From assembly GCF_900114325.1 (NCBI RefSeq), contig NZ_FOSR01000002.1, forward strand, positions 1-64,000: a DNA stretch of 64,000 nt, read 5' to 3'. The position numbers and the translations under genes are program-made. Positions within the stretch are counted from its first letter, which is position 1; each line of letters opens with the position of its first letter. Of the stretch, positions 16,304-24,885 are shown piece by piece. The DNA is from Rhodanobacter glycinis. GTDB lineage: Bacteria; Pseudomonadota; Gammaproteobacteria; Xanthomonadales; Rhodanobacteraceae. The notes under the pieces were generated by a model that was not told where the DNA came from, did not search any database, and saw nothing but the letters and a program-made list of their open reading frames with translations.

Positions 16304-17762
16304 AGATGCCGAGCAACTCGACAAACCGCCGTGGCGCACCCTCGAAACCACCGTTGGACATGAACACCACGTGGTCGCCGGACTTTGCTTCACTACGCAG
16401 CGCTGCGAGCAACGCGTCGACGCTCGGCTCGGTGCGGCCACGCCCCGCCAGCGCATCGGTGACGCGATGCGCGTCCCACGGCAGTTCCGGGCGATGCAGG
16501 AACACCACGGTATCGGCGTCGGCCAGTGACGGCGCCAGTGCGTCGGCATGCGCGCCCAGTCGCATCGAATTGGAGCGCGGCTCCAGCGCCACCAGGATGC
16601 GCGCCTCGCCCACGCTGGCGCGCAAGCCGGCCAGGGTGGTGGCGATGGCGGTGGGGTGATGCGCGAAATCGTCGTACACGCGCACGCCGTGCACCTCGCC
16701 CACCACTTCCATGCGCCGCTTCACGCTGGCGAAGTCGGTGAAGGCCGGCAACAGCGCGCGTGGATCGGCACCGGCGGCCGTCGCCGCGGCCAGTGCGGCC
16801 AGGGCATTCATCACGCTGTGATGTCCGAGCAGCGACCACTGCACTTCGCCGACCAACTCGCCACCACGACTGACCTTGAAGGCCGAACCATCGGCTTCGA
16901 TCAGCTCGGCCTGCCAATCGCCGCGACCGATACCGAAGCTTTCCACCGGCGTCCAGCAGCCCATCGCCAGCACTTCGGCGAGGCGCTCGTCGTGCGCGTT
17001 GACGATCAGCCGGCCATTGCCCGGCACCGTGCGCACCAGGTGATGGAACTGGCGCTGGATCGCCGCCACGTCGGGGAAGATGTCCGCGTGGTCGTATTCG
17101 AGGTTGTTGAGGATCGCGATGCGCGGACGGTAGTGCACGAACTTGCTGCGCTTGTCGAAGAACGCGGTGTCGTATTCGTCCGCCTCGATCACGAACGGGG
17201 AAAAACCGGGGTCGGGGTCAAAACCGGGGTCAGAGTCAGTTTTCCGAATTCCTCGGTGAGAGTCGGATCGTGCAGAAAACTGACTCTGACCCCGATTTTG
17301 ACCCCGGTTTTTCCCCAGCCGCGCGGACACGCTGAAGTTGCCGGGCACTCCACCAATCAGGAAACCCGGCGCCATGCCGGCGCTCTCGAGCAGATGCGCC
17401 AGCAAGCTGCTGGTGGTGGTCTTGCCGTGGGTGCCGGCCACCGCCAGCACTTCGCGCCCGGCCAGCACGGTCTCGCCCAGCCACTGCGGACCGGAGATGT
17501 AGCGCAGCTGCGCGTCAAGCATGTATTCCACTGAAGGGTTGCCGCGCGTCATCGCGTTGCCCACCACCACCAGGTCCGGCGCCGGCTTGAGGTGTTCGGC
17601 GGCGTAGCCGTCCATCAGGCGAATGCCCAGCCCTTCGAGCTGCGTGCTCATCGGCGGATAGACATTGGCGTCGGAACCTTCGACGGTGAGTCCAAGCTCG
17701 CGCGCCAGTGCGGCGACGCCGCCCATGAAGGTGCCGCAAATGCCAAGGATGTGCAGACGCAT
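16302..17762 (-). CDS. mpl: Murein tripeptide ligase Mpl with an in-frame repeat insertion
   Basis: A Mur-ligase family enzyme that recycles the released tripeptide by attaching it to UDP-MurNAc. Visible are HILGICGTFMGG at the start, ATP loop GTHGKTT (110-116), GGVPGNFSVSARLG, VIEADEYDTAFFDKRSKFVHY and DDFAHHPTAI. At 486 residues it is about 30 longer than E. coli Mpl. The excess is a Gly/Arg/Asp-rich tract, K151 to about F187, between ARLG and SPFVIEADEYD, encoded by a palindromic repeat (17197-17316). The frame is intact and the flanking catalytic motifs are normal, so the protein may still work. Confidence 0.93.
   Translation of the reverse strand: MRLHILGICGTFMGGVAALARELGLTVEGSDANVYPPMSTQLEGLGIRLMDGYAAEHLKPAPDLVVVGNAMTRGNPSVEYMLDAQLRYISGPQWLGETVLAGREVLAVAGTHGKTTTSSLLAHLLESAGMAPGFLIGGVPGNFSVSARLGKNRGQNRGQSQFSARSDSHRGIRKTDSDPGFDPDPGFSPFVIEADEYDTAFFDKRSKFVHYRPRIAILNNLEYDHADIFPDVAAIQRQFHHLVRTVPGNGRLIVNAHDERLAEVLAMGCWTPVESFGIGRGDWQAELIEADGSAFKVSRGGELVGEVQWSLLGHHSVMNALAALAAATAAGADPRALLPAFTDFASVKRRMEVVGEVHGVRVYDDFAHHPTAIATTLAGLRASVGEARILVALEPRSNSMRLGAHADALAPSLADADTVVFLHRPELPWDAHRVTDALAGRGRTEPSVDALLAALRSEAKSGDHVVFMSNGGFEGAPRRFVELLGI
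17197..17316. repeat. Palindromic repeat copy 1, inserted inside mpl
   Basis: A 120-bp inverted repeat: left arm 17197-17244, right arm 17275-17316. The inner part of each arm is the 19-mer GGGGTCAGAGTCAGTTTTC or its complement, as in two intergenic copies (22482-22549 and 24790-24856). This copy has longer arms than the others, with repeated ACCGGGGTC units. Its length is a multiple of three and it contains no stop in the mpl frame. Confidence 0.9.
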
Positions 17763-17972
17763 GACAGTGAGTTCCTTCGTACCGCTTCTTTGCTCTTCCC
17801 GTTCCCGCCGGGAGGGGCGGAGGCGAAAATGCGGGACTCTCGCGGGCTTTCAAAAAAAAGCGGAAAGAAGGCTTGGAAACGAGGTAGCCCCCGCTTCGCC
17901 CGATCCTCGCCTCGCAGCTCTGCAGTCGGCGCCATTCATGGCGCCTCCTCGCGGGGAGAGGAGAAAGCAGCC

Positions 17973-18557
17973 TCAGCCGTTGGCCGCGGCAGATTCGCCT
18001 TCCAGCGCGCGGCGCACCCGCGCGGTGACGTCGGCCAGCTCGCCCACGCCATCCACCACCTGCAGCTTGCCGCGGCGGGCATAAAAATCAGCGACCGGCG
18101 CGGTCTGCTCAGCGTAGATGGCCAGGCGCTTGCGCACGGTGTCGGGGTTGTCGTCGGCGCGGCCTTCCGCCTTGAAGCGGATTTCGCAGCGACCGATGAT
18201 CGCCTCGTTCGGCACCTCCAGCTTGATCACCGCATCCAGCGGCTGGCCGATGCGGGTCAGCAGATGGTCGAGCGCGTCGGCCTGCGCCAGGTTGCGCGGG
18301 TAGCCGTCGAGGATGAAGCCGGTGGTGGCATCGGGCTGGGCCAGGCGTTCTTCCAGCATGGCAAGCAGGATGTCGTCGGAAACCAGTTGGCCGGCATCCA
18401 TCACCGCCTTGGCCTTGAGCCCCGTGGGCGTACCCGCAGCGACCGCTGCACGCAGCATGTCGCCGGTGGAAATATGGGGAACGCCCAGATCGCTTTTGAG
18501 GCGAGCCGCCTGGGTTCCCTTGCCTGAACCGGGTGCACCGAGTAGCACGAGTCGCAT
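17973..18557 (-). CDS. adk: Adenylate kinase
   Basis: A 194-residue nucleotide kinase that interconverts ATP plus AMP and two ADP. P-loop GAPGSGKGTQ (residues 7-16), the AMP-binding STGDMLRAA and FILDGYPRN motifs, and DDNPDTVRKRL are all clear. The LID region is the short, zinc-free type (RFKAEGRADD), which explains the length of under 200 residues. The start MRLVLLGAPG is preferred because GCGGAG lies five bases upstream. It is divergent from the PPi-dependent phosphofructokinase. A 210-bp gap to mpl holds a small hairpin (17928-17945) but no gene. Confidence 0.96.
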   Translation of the reverse strand: MRLVLLGAPGSGKGTQAARLKSDLGVPHISTGDMLRAAVAAGTPTGLKAKAVMDAGQLVSDDILLAMLEERLAQPDATTGFILDGYPRNLAQADALDHLLTRIGQPLDAVIKLEVPNEAIIGRCEIRFKAEGRADDNPDTVRKRLAIYAEQTAPVADFYARRGKLQVVDGVGELADVTARVRRALEGESAAANG

Positions 18558-18725
18558 ATGGCTCCGCATTGCCGGCAGCATGCCGACGATTCCATGAAAA
18601 ATGGAGCCCACGGTAGCGTTTGCGGCCAGTTATAGTCAAACGATGATCGCGCCATAGCGCGCTGGCACGGCCGCTGGCGCCCATCCGCGCGATACTGTTG
18701 CGCCATCTTTCGGAGATCTGCCGCC

Positions 18726-19994
18726 ATGCCCTCACGCCAACCCGTCCAAGGCAAATTGCTGTACGCCCAGTCCGGCGGCGTCACCGCCGTGATCAACGCC
18801 ACGGCAGCCGGGGTGATCGAGGCGGCCCGCGCCAGGGGAGTGAAGGCTTACGCGGCCCGCAACGGCATCCTCGGCGCACTGCATGAGGACCTGATCGACA
18901 CCTCGAAGGAATCGAAGAGCGCCATCACCGCGCTGCGCCACACTCCGGGCGGCGCGTTCGGCAGCTGCCGCTACAAGCTGAAATCGCTGGACGACAACCG
19001 CGCCGAGTACGAGCGCCTGATCGAGGTGTTCCGCGCCCACGACATCCGCTGGTTCCTCTACAACGGCGGCAACGATTCGGCCGACACCGCGCTGAAGCTC
19101 TCGCAGATCGGCAAGACGCTGGGCTACGACATCCGCTGCATCGGCGTGCCCAAGACGGTGGACAACGACCTGGCCGTCACCGACTGCTGTCCCGGCTTCG
19201 GTTCGGTGGCGAAATACACCGCCATCTCCACCCTGGAAGCCAGCCTCGACGTGGCCTCGATGGCCGAAACCTCAACCAAGGTATTCATCCTGGAAGTGAT
19301 GGGCCGCCACGCCGGCTGGATCGCCGCCGCCGCGGGTCTCGCCGGCGAAGGCGCCGATGCACCGCCGCATCTGATCCTGTTCCCCGAAAACGTATTCGAC
19401 GAAGCCGCGTTCCTGGCCAAGGTGAAAGCCACGGTGGAACGCGTGGGCTGGTGCACCGTGGTGGCTTCCGAAGGCATCCGCAATGCCGAGGGCCGCTTCC
19501 TCGCCGAAGCCGGCACGCGCGACGCCTTCGGCCACAGTCAGCTCGGCGGCGTGGCCCCGGTGCTGGCCGCCCTGGTGAAGGACAAGCTCGGCTACAAATA
19601 CCACTGGGCGCTGCCCGACTACCTGCAGCGTTCGGCACGACACGCCGCCTCGCAAGTCGATGCCGAGCAGGCGTATGCCGTCGGCAAGGCGGCCGTGGAG
19701 TACGCGCTGGCCGGCATGAATTCGGTGATGCCGGTGATCGTGCGTACGTCCGACGCACCGTATCGCTGGAAGATCGAGCCCGCACCGCTGGCGAAGGTCG
19801 CCAATCGCGAGAAGAAGATGCCGAAGGGCTTCATCAGCCGCGACGGCTTCGGCATCACTGCAGCGGCACGGCGTTATCTGGCGCCGCTGATCGCCGGCGA
19901 GGCGCCGTTGCCGTACGGCAAGGACGGGCTGCCGCGTTACGTGCGACTGAAGAACGCGGGAGTGCCGACCAGGCTGCCTGCGTTCGGGCGCTGA
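18726..19994 (+). CDS. Pyrophosphate-dependent 6-phosphofructokinase
   Basis: A 422-residue phosphofructokinase that uses PPi rather than ATP to phosphorylate fructose-6-phosphate reversibly. The specificity-defining residues are the PPi type: GGNDS at 114-118 with Asp where ATP enzymes have Gly, and PKTVDND at 142-148 with Lys. MGRHAGW, the substrate site, is also present. Length fits the class of short PPi-PFKs found in Xanthomonadales and methylotrophs. Neighbours adk (divergent) and, a few kilobases on, hppA and ppa suggest a pyrophosphate-linked energy economy. Confidence 0.93.
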   Translation: MPSRQPVQGKLLYAQSGGVTAVINATAAGVIEAARARGVKAYAARNGILGALHEDLIDTSKESKSAITALRHTPGGAFGSCRYKLKSLDDNRAEYERLIEVFRAHDIRWFLYNGGNDSADTALKLSQIGKTLGYDIRCIGVPKTVDNDLAVTDCCPGFGSVAKYTAISTLEASLDVASMAETSTKVFILEVMGRHAGWIAAAAGLAGEGADAPPHLILFPENVFDEAAFLAKVKATVERVGWCTVVASEGIRNAEGRFLAEAGTRDAFGHSQLGGVAPVLAALVKDKLGYKYHWALPDYLQRSARHAASQVDAEQAYAVGKAAVEYALAGMNSVMPVIVRTSDAPYRWKIEPAPLAKVANREKKMPKGFISRDGFGITAAARRYLAPLIAGEAPLPYGKDGLPRYVRLKNAGVPTRLPAFGR

Positions 19995-20020
19995 TCAGAA
20001 TCTCGAACCCGCGCTCTTTT

Positions 20021-20100
20021 GTAGGAGCGCACCCTGTGCGCGAATGCTCTTGCTGGATGGAGCCTGTTGAAGAGCATTCGCGCACAGGGTGCGCTCCTAC
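20021..20100. repeat. Perfect 31-bp inverted repeat of the GTAGGAGCG type
   Basis: Arms 20021-20051 and 20070-20100 are perfect complements of 31 bases around an 18-base loop. The outer word GTAGGAGCGC belongs to a class of palindromic repeats widely scattered in Xanthomonadales and Pseudomonas genomes. It sits between the convergent PPi-PFK and MutS-like genes and may end both transcripts. Confidence 0.85.
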
Positions 20101-20130
20101 ATGGGGCCGGCAAGGCTTCGACCATGCGCG

Positions 20131-21867
20131 TCAGGCCGCGCTCTCGCGATCGCGATCCTTCTGCCACTGCTGATCCTGCATCGAATAATCCATGGCTGCG
20201 GCGACGATGCGTTCGGGGAAGTCCATCCGCGCCAGCACGCGGATCGCGTTTCGTTCGCGGCTGGCTCCCGGCCTCAACCGGTAGTCGAAAAAGCCCTCGA
20301 TCTCGGGGTTTTCGCGGAAGTGGCAAAGTGCGTAGTGCTGCTTGAGGGCGGGCTGCAGCTCGACATCGTGCGTGGTCACCAGCACCAGCGCATGCCGCGC
20401 CAGATGTTCCAGCACGGCCCGGGCCAGCGCCACGCGCTCGCATGTGTTGGTGCCGCGGAACAATTCATCGATCACGAACACCGGATGGCCACCTTTCTCC
20501 GCCGTCGTGATGAACGAACGGATCGCCTCGACCTCGGCGAAGTAATGGCTCTTGCCGGATTCCACCGAATGCTCGCTGCGGATCGACGTCATCACCTGAG
20601 TCAGCGGCAAAGTAGCTTCCGACGCCAGGCAGAAACCCATGGTCCGGCCCAGGATGAGGTTGATCGACACCATCTTGATGAAGGTGGTCTTGCCGGCCAT
20701 GTTCGAGCCGGTGATCAGCAGCGACTGGCCATCCAGTTCCAGTGAATTGCTGACCGGATGCGCTATCAGCGGATGGTAACCATCGACTATCCGCAGCAAC
20801 GCACGATCCGCGATCGTCGGCTGGCAATGGGTCGGGTATTGCTGGAGATACGAGGCCGTGGCGATCGCCGCGTCGAGCTCGCCGATCAGCTCGAAGGTCG
20901 ACGCCAGCGCCGGGCGGATCTTCGCAAACCGTCCGATCGAAAAGGCGTATGCAATCGGCTCGGCCAGAAAGAGCAGGGTCAGCCACATCGGTATGCCCAG
21001 TTCCTCCAGCGCCTTTTTCTGCAGCAACGCCATCCAGCGCAATGCGCCAAGCGCCTGCGTCCGCTGCGGGGCTTGATCCGCCAATTGTTCCAGCGGCGAC
21101 AACCCCGTGCCGCGCAAGCGGGCAAGGCCATTCCCTACCCGCAGCATGCGCACGCAGGACTTCAAGGTGGCCGTGTTGCGGAAGATGCGCCACATCGACC
21201 GATACGCAATGACGGCATTGACGGCCAGCATGCCCAGCCAGATCCAGATCGGCCACGCCAAGGCGATGGTTGCGGCCAGCACGGCGATGGAGGCCAGTCC
21301 CCACAGCGCCAGCAGCCAGCGGTGTTTCGGTGGCGCCGGTTCCGGCCCGAAGACAAAGTCGGCGATATTGGCGTGGGTTTCCTCCTTCAACGCCATCAGC
21401 TGCTGCTGGATCTGTTCGCGCAAGGCCTGCTCCGAACGCAGTCGATCGCACAGCGCATAACGCCGGGCGGATTCGTCCGCCGTTCGCGCATACGTACGCA
21501 ACTGCTTGAACAGCACCTGGCTGCCGATCGGCGTCAGCGTGGTATCGAAGCGGGCGAAGATCCGCGGAAACTCCAGGTCGCCCCAGGTGCGATCGTCGAC
21601 ATGCACTGCATCCGGCGCATCGCGCACCCGGTCGAAGTACCAGCTGGCAAGAAAGCTTCGCTCCCCGGCACCCGGCTGCCCCCAGTTCGCATGCAGCTCG
21701 CGTTGCAACTTCCGGCCCGGCAGGAGGCGATCGATGAGCTCGTCACGGCATTGCATGCCCAGTACCAGCAGACTCATGGCGTGAACTGCCGTGGCGCCAC
21801 GCTGTTGATATGCGGCTTCATTCGATTCCCCCTCCATGTCAGCGTGAATGGCGGCGGCCATCGACAC
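20131..21867 (-). CDS. Membrane-anchored MutS-like ATPase
   Basis: A 578-residue protein with the MutS C-terminal ATPase domain: Walker A TGSNMAGKTTF (386-396), SEHSVESGKSHYFAEV, Walker B VFVIDE (463-468) and GTNTCERVALA. It lacks the mismatch-recognition and connector domains of MutS. In their place the N-terminal half has two adjacent hydrophobic helices at about 184-224, and possibly another at 293-312, so it is probably anchored in the inner membrane. Substrate and role are unknown; canonical mismatch repair is unlikely. The start is uncertain (no clear ribosome site). Confidence 0.85.
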   Translation of the reverse strand: MSMAAAIHADMEGESNEAAYQQRGATAVHAMSLLVLGMQCRDELIDRLLPGRKLQRELHANWGQPGAGERSFLASWYFDRVRDAPDAVHVDDRTWGDLEFPRIFARFDTTLTPIGSQVLFKQLRTYARTADESARRYALCDRLRSEQALREQIQQQLMALKEETHANIADFVFGPEPAPPKHRWLLALWGLASIAVLAATIALAWPIWIWLGMLAVNAVIAYRSMWRIFRNTATLKSCVRMLRVGNGLARLRGTGLSPLEQLADQAPQRTQALGALRWMALLQKKALEELGIPMWLTLLFLAEPIAYAFSIGRFAKIRPALASTFELIGELDAAIATASYLQQYPTHCQPTIADRALLRIVDGYHPLIAHPVSNSLELDGQSLLITGSNMAGKTTFIKMVSINLILGRTMGFCLASEATLPLTQVMTSIRSEHSVESGKSHYFAEVEAIRSFITTAEKGGHPVFVIDELFRGTNTCERVALARAVLEHLARHALVLVTTHDVELQPALKQHYALCHFRENPEIEGFFDYRLRPGASRERNAIRVLARMDFPERIVAAAMDYSMQDQQWQKDRDRESAA

Positions 21868-22069
21868 ACGCGAAACTCGATGATGGGGTCACTCTGGCGA
21901 AATCCCACCTCCCTCGCGAAAACCCCATGCAATCAAGAACCTGCAGGCCGGCCTCAAAATATCCTGACTCTCGCATGAAAATACGCTGCACGGCGCGCAA
22001 CTGCCGTTCAGCCATGGATTCCTACGCTGGCTGCATCGGGCACCATGTTGCCCGCTGACGGAGACGACC

Positions 22070-22465
22070 ATGAACAAGACACTACGCAACCTGGGCATCG
22101 CGCTGGTTCTTTGTGGCGCCAGCAGCCTGGCATTGGCTGCTCCGGCTCCCTACGACCATGACCACGGCCATGATCATGATCACCATGGGCACTACGACCA
22201 CCGCGACCACGACCACCACGACCGCGGATACGGCCATTACGACCACCACGACCGCGGCCGTCATGAAGGCTGGCGCCGCAGCGAGCGCTGGCACCGCTGG
22301 GAGCGTGGCCGTCGCTATGGCGGCCCGGTCTACGTCGTCCGCGATTACGGTTACTACCACCTGCGCCGGCCGCCGCGCGGCTATCACTGGGTGCGCGGCG
22401 ATGCCGACAACTACCTGCTGGTAGCCATCGCCACCGGGATAATCCTGGACATCGCCACGCACTGA
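22070..22465 (+). CDS. RcnB-like His-rich periplasmic protein
   Basis: A 131-residue protein with a signal peptide ending near residue 24 (Ala-Leu-Ala-Ala), a His/Asp/Tyr-rich tract (about residues 28-65, repeated DHDH and YDHHDRG units) and the C-terminal RcnB-type domain with RRPPRGYHWVRGDADNYLLVAI ending in a hydrophobic stretch. RcnB of E. coli is a periplasmic protein for nickel and cobalt balance. The His tract here fits metal binding, but metal and function are not shown. Ribosome site CGGAG lies upstream of the ATG. Confidence 0.8.
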   Translation: MNKTLRNLGIALVLCGASSLALAAPAPYDHDHGHDHDHHGHYDHRDHDHHDRGYGHYDHHDRGRHEGWRRSERWHRWERGRRYGGPVYVVRDYGYYHLRRPPRGYHWVRGDADNYLLVAIATGIILDIATH

Positions 22466-22481
22466 GGCGCGTCGCCGCCAC

Positions 22482-22549
22482 GGGGTCAGAGTCAGTTTTC
22501 CATGCGATGGCGCTTTCGCGAGAGGCCCCAGAAAACTGACTCTGACCCC
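22482..22549. repeat. Palindromic repeat copy 2
   Basis: GGGGTCAGAGTCAGTTTTC (22482-22500) and its exact complement (22531-22549) flank a 30-base centre with a minor internal hairpin. It is intergenic, between the RcnB-like gene and hppA. The 19-base arms are identical to those of copies at 17226-17275 and 24790-24856. Confidence 0.9.
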
Positions 22550-22653
22550 AGTCCCATCCGCTGCGCCGCACAACAGGCTGCACGGCAAGGTCTGCCTATA
22601 CTCGTGACGGCCGCCCGTTTTGGGCGGCCGTCACAACTCATGGGGAGGCACCG

Positions 22654-24738
22654 ATGCTGCAGCAATACGGCTTGTGGATCGCGTTGGCTTGTGCGGTCGT
22701 GGCAATCATCTACGGGGCAATCTCGACACGCTGGGTGCTGGCGCAATCGCCAGGCAACCCGCGCATGCAGGAGATCGCCGCCGCCATCCAGGAAGGCGCA
22801 CGCGCCTATCTCAATCGACAATACGGCACCATCGCCATCGCCGGCGTGGTGCTGTTCGTGCTGATCGGCTTCTTTCTCAACTGGGCGACGGCGATCGGTT
22901 TCGCCATCGGTGCGCTGCTGTCCGGCGCCACCGGCTACATCGGCATGAACGTATCGGTGCGTGCCAACGTGCGCACCGCCGAGGCGGCGCGCAGTGGCAT
23001 CAGTGCCGCGATGAACGTGGCGTTCCGCGGCGGCGCGATCACCGGCATGCTGGTGGTGGGCCTGGCCCTGCTGGGCGTGGCCGGCTACTACATGATCCTG
23101 CCGCACTTCGGCTATACCGGCGAGCGCGCACTGCACGCGCTGGTGGGGCTGGCCTTCGGCTCGTCGCTGATCTCGATCTTCGCGCGCCTGGGCGGTGGCA
23201 TCTTCACCAAGGGCGCCGACGTGGGCGCCGACCTGGTGGGCAAGGTCGAAGCCGGCATTCCCGAGGACGACCCGCGCAATCCCGCGGTGATCGCCGACAA
23301 CGTGGGCGACAACGTGGGCGACTGTGCGGGCATGGCCGCCGACCTGTTCGAGACCTACGCGGTGACGGTGATCGCCACCATGCTGCTGGGCGGACTGGCC
23401 TTCACCCGCAATCCCGATGCAGTGCTGTATCCGCTGGTGCTGGGTGCAGCCTCGATCATCGCCTCGATCATCGGCACCTTCTTCGTGCGGGTGAAGCAAG
23501 GCGGCGGTTCGATCATGGGCGCGCTGTACAAGGGCGTGCTGGTGTCGGCGGTGCTGGCGGCGATCGCGTTCTGGTTCATCACCCGCGCGCTGTTCCCGCA
23601 GGGCCTGACCGGCGACGACGGCAACCTGATCGCCGGCAACGCGCTGTTCGGTTGCGCGTTGATCGGCCTGGTCCTGACCGGTCTGATCGTGTGGATCACC
23701 GAGTACTACACCAGCACCGACTACAAGCCGGTGCGGCACATCGCACAGGCATCCACCACCGGCCACGGCACCAACATCATCGCCGGCCTGGGCATCTCGA
23801 TGAAGGCCACCGCGTGGCCGGTGCTGGCGATCTGCGCGGCGATCTGGGGCGCCTACCATTGCGGCGGCCTGTACGGCATTGCCATCGCGGTGACCGCGAT
23901 GCTGTCGATGACCGGCATGATCGTGGCACTGGACGCCTACGGCCCGATCACCGACAACGCCGGCGGCATTGCCGAAATGGCCGAACTGCCCGCCGAAGTG
24001 CGCAACATCACCGATCCGCTCGACGCCGTGGGCAACACCACCAAGGCGGTGACCAAGGGCTACGCGATCGGCTCGGCGGCACTGGCCGCGCTGGTGCTGT
24101 TCGCCGACTACACGCACAACCTCGACGTGGCGGCGCGCGCCAGCGCCACCGCGGCCGGCGTGGCGTACCAGCCGTTCACCTTCGACCTGTCCGACCACAT
24201 GGTGATCATCGGCCTGCTGATCGGCGGCCTGATTCCCTACCTGTTCGGCGCCATGGCGATGGAAGCGGTCGGCCGCGCCGCCGGTGCGGTGGTGGAAGAA
24301 GTGCGCCGGCAGTTCCGCGACATCGCCGGCATCATGGAAGGCACCGGCAAGCCGCAATACGACAAGGCGGTGGACATGCTGACCAAGTCGGCGATCCGGG
24401 AAATGATCATCCCGTCGCTGCTGCCCGTGGTGGTACCGATCCTGGTCGGCCTGATCCTGGGGCCGAAGGCGCTGGGCGGTGTGCTGATCGGCACGATCGT
24501 CACCGGCCTGTTCGTGGCCATCTCGATGACCACCGGCGGCGGCGCCTGGGACAACGCCAAGAAATACATCGAGGATGGCAACTTCGGCGGCAAGGGATCG
24601 GAGGCGCACAAGGCCGCCGTCACCGGCGACACCGTGGGTGACCCGTACAAGGACACCGCCGGTCCCGCGGTGAACCCGCTGATCAAGATCATCAACATCG
24701 TGGCGTTGCTGATCATTCCGCTGCTGGCGGTGCACTGA
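22654..24738 (+). CDS. hppA: K+-independent proton-translocating pyrophosphatase
   Basis: A 694-residue membrane pyrophosphatase with about 16 hydrophobic segments. It couples PPi hydrolysis to H+ export across the inner membrane. Catalytic signatures include [44 protein letters not shown] and [18 protein letters not shown]. The subclass is set by [10 protein letters not shown], with Lys at 464 and Thr at 467, the residues of K+-independent enzymes (Ala in the K+-dependent class). Ribosome site GGGGAGG is strong. Palindromic repeats flank the gene on both sides. Confidence 0.96.
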   Translation: MLQQYGLWIALACAVVAIIYGAISTRWVLAQSPGNPRMQEIAAAIQEGARAYLNRQYGTIAIAGVVLFVLIGFFLNWATAIGFAIGALLSGATGYIGMNVSVRANVRTAEAARSGISAAMNVAFRGGAITGMLVVGLALLGVAGYYMILPHFGYTGERALHALVGLAFGSSLISIFARLGGGIFTKGADVGADLVGKVEAGIPEDDPRNPAVIADNVGDNVGDCAGMAADLFETYAVTVIATMLLGGLAFTRNPDAVLYPLVLGAASIIASIIGTFFVRVKQGGGSIMGALYKGVLVSAVLAAIAFWFITRALFPQGLTGDDGNLIAGNALFGCALIGLVLTGLIVWITEYYTSTDYKPVRHIAQASTTGHGTNIIAGLGISMKATAWPVLAICAAIWGAYHCGGLYGIAIAVTAMLSMTGMIVALDAYGPITDNAGGIAEMAELPAEVRNITDPLDAVGNTTKAVTKGYAIGSAALAALVLFADYTHNLDVAARASATAAGVAYQPFTFDLSDHMVIIGLLIGGLIPYLFGAMAMEAVGRAAGAVVEEVRRQFRDIAGIMEGTGKPQYDKAVDMLTKSAIREMIIPSLLPVVVPILVGLILGPKALGGVLIGTIVTGLFVAISMTTGGGAWDNAKKYIEDGNFGGKGSEAHKAAVTGDTVGDPYKDTAGPAVNPLIKIINIVALLIIPLLAVH

Positions 24739-24789
24739 ACTCGTTGGGCAACGGGGCCGGGGCCGAACGGTACTGGCCCCGGGAAAACC

Positions 24790-24856
24790 GGGGTCAGAGT
24801 CAGTTTTCGACGTTTCCGGCGAAAATCCTGGTGTATGGAAAACTGACTCTGACCCC
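24790..24856. repeat. Palindromic repeat copy 3
   Basis: GGGGTCAGAGTCAGTTTTC (24790-24808) and its exact complement (24838-24856) surround a 29-base centre. It lies between hppA and the S9 peptidase gene. The left flank GAAAACC resembles the extended arm of the copy inside mpl. Confidence 0.9.
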
Positions 24857-24885
24857 ACTCGCTCGTCAACCGGCAAGGACTCTCC

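Noticed and set aside
17763-17972. Possible gene between mpl and adk
   Set aside because: The 210 bases hold only a small hairpin (17928-17945) and a poly-A tract; the short frames lack ribosome sites and homology-like features.
22160-22260. Short tandem repeat array or CRISPR-like array in the RcnB-like gene
   Set aside because: The repeated CAC/GAC triplets encode the His/Asp-rich tract of the protein; there are no spacers of regular length. No CRISPR array is present anywhere in the window.
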